In this document: positions 63,874 to 64,000 of the stretch, piece by piece
Numbering within the stretch: the first letter of the stretch is position 1
How the letters are laid out: every line of letters begins with the position of its first letter
Origin: Terrabacter sp. MAHUQ-38
GTDB lineage: Bacteria > Actinomycetota > Actinomycetes > Actinomycetales > Dermatophilaceae
Length of the DNA: 64,000 nt
Direction: 5' to 3'
Assembly (NCBI RefSeq): GCF_014518425.1
Contig: NZ_JACVCU010000007.1
Span: 78,057-142,056 of the forward strand
Program-made: the position numbers and the translations under genes
Notes under the pieces: model-generated
The model's database searches: none
Seen by the model: the letters and a program-made list of their open reading frames with translations, nothing else
What the model was told of the DNA's origin: nothing

Positions 63874-64000
63874 GTGAATCAGTCGGTCCGCTATGCCGCG
63901 TACCTGGATCCGGAAGCGCCTGTGGCAGCAAGGATCGAGGACTTGTTGTCACGGATGACCCTGCCGGAGAAGGTCGGACAGCTGCTGATGCTCGACGCAG
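63874..64000 (+). CDS. Glycoside hydrolase family 3 enzyme, N-terminal part
   Basis: GTG 63874, with GGAG 8 bases upstream, opens 42 codons to the window end. The sequence ARIEDLLSRMTLPEKVGQLL is the characteristic GH3 N-terminal motif. No signal peptide is seen, so it is probably an intracellular beta-glucosidase or beta-xylosidase acting on sugars imported by the preceding system. The rest lies beyond the window. Confidence 0.8.
   Translation, partial: MNQSVRYAAYLDPEAPVAARIEDLLSRMTLPEKVGQLLMLDA

Overview
The window is high-GC DNA from an actinobacterium. Dense GTG/ATG starts, ATGA/GTGA gene overlaps, an OtsA/OtsB trehalose pair, a DUF4032 protein, an Rpf-LysM protein behind a c-di-AMP riboswitch and a MsiK-type sugar ATPase together suggest Micrococcales, probably the Intrasporangiaceae. 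The placement is an inference; no rRNA or marker gene is present.

Region 1 (1-16.5 kb) looks like core chromosome. A VKOR protein and a DUF4032 protein are followed by a maltose/maltodextrin locus: a divergent ATPase (msiK type), then malE-malF-malG, a GH13 hydrolase and a LacI regulator. After it come otsB/otsA, a two-CBS protein, a membrane Ser/Thr kinase, and an Rpf-like muralytic factor under a c-di-AMP riboswitch. A tRNA-Thr(TGT) closes this part.

Region 2 (16.5-34.8 kb) is an accessory island entered through the tRNA-Thr, with an integrase and a small excisionase-like HTH. It carries a signalling cluster: a NarL regulator and a histidine kinase on the minus strand; a DctP-type lipoprotein, a lone receiver and a second kinase on the plus strand. 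The two kinases have complementary lesions: one keeps the phospho-acceptor His but has a ruined ATP site, the other keeps the ATP site but has Ala in place of His. The rest is small cargo genes, an IS3 scrap, an intact IS110 transposase, a decayed IS110 relative, and a dispersed repeat family with four supported copies and one tentative copy.

Region 3 (34.8-64 kb) is carbohydrate catabolism in three blocks. The first (34.8-44.7 kb) is a TetR regulator divergent from a sugar ABC importer, RraA, a GH2 enzyme, an aminotransferase and an esterase. A lone MobF relaxase (45.3-48.5 kb) separates it from a second block: a secreted GH30 with four F5/8C modules, two LacI regulators, an ABC importer and GH32. 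A third ABC importer leads into a GH3 gene cut by the window end. None of these importers has its own ATPase in the window, so the MsiK-type protein at 2-3 kb probably powers several of them. A near-identical operator overlaps the GH30 promoter region and the promoter of the second importer, tying extracellular polymer attack to uptake.
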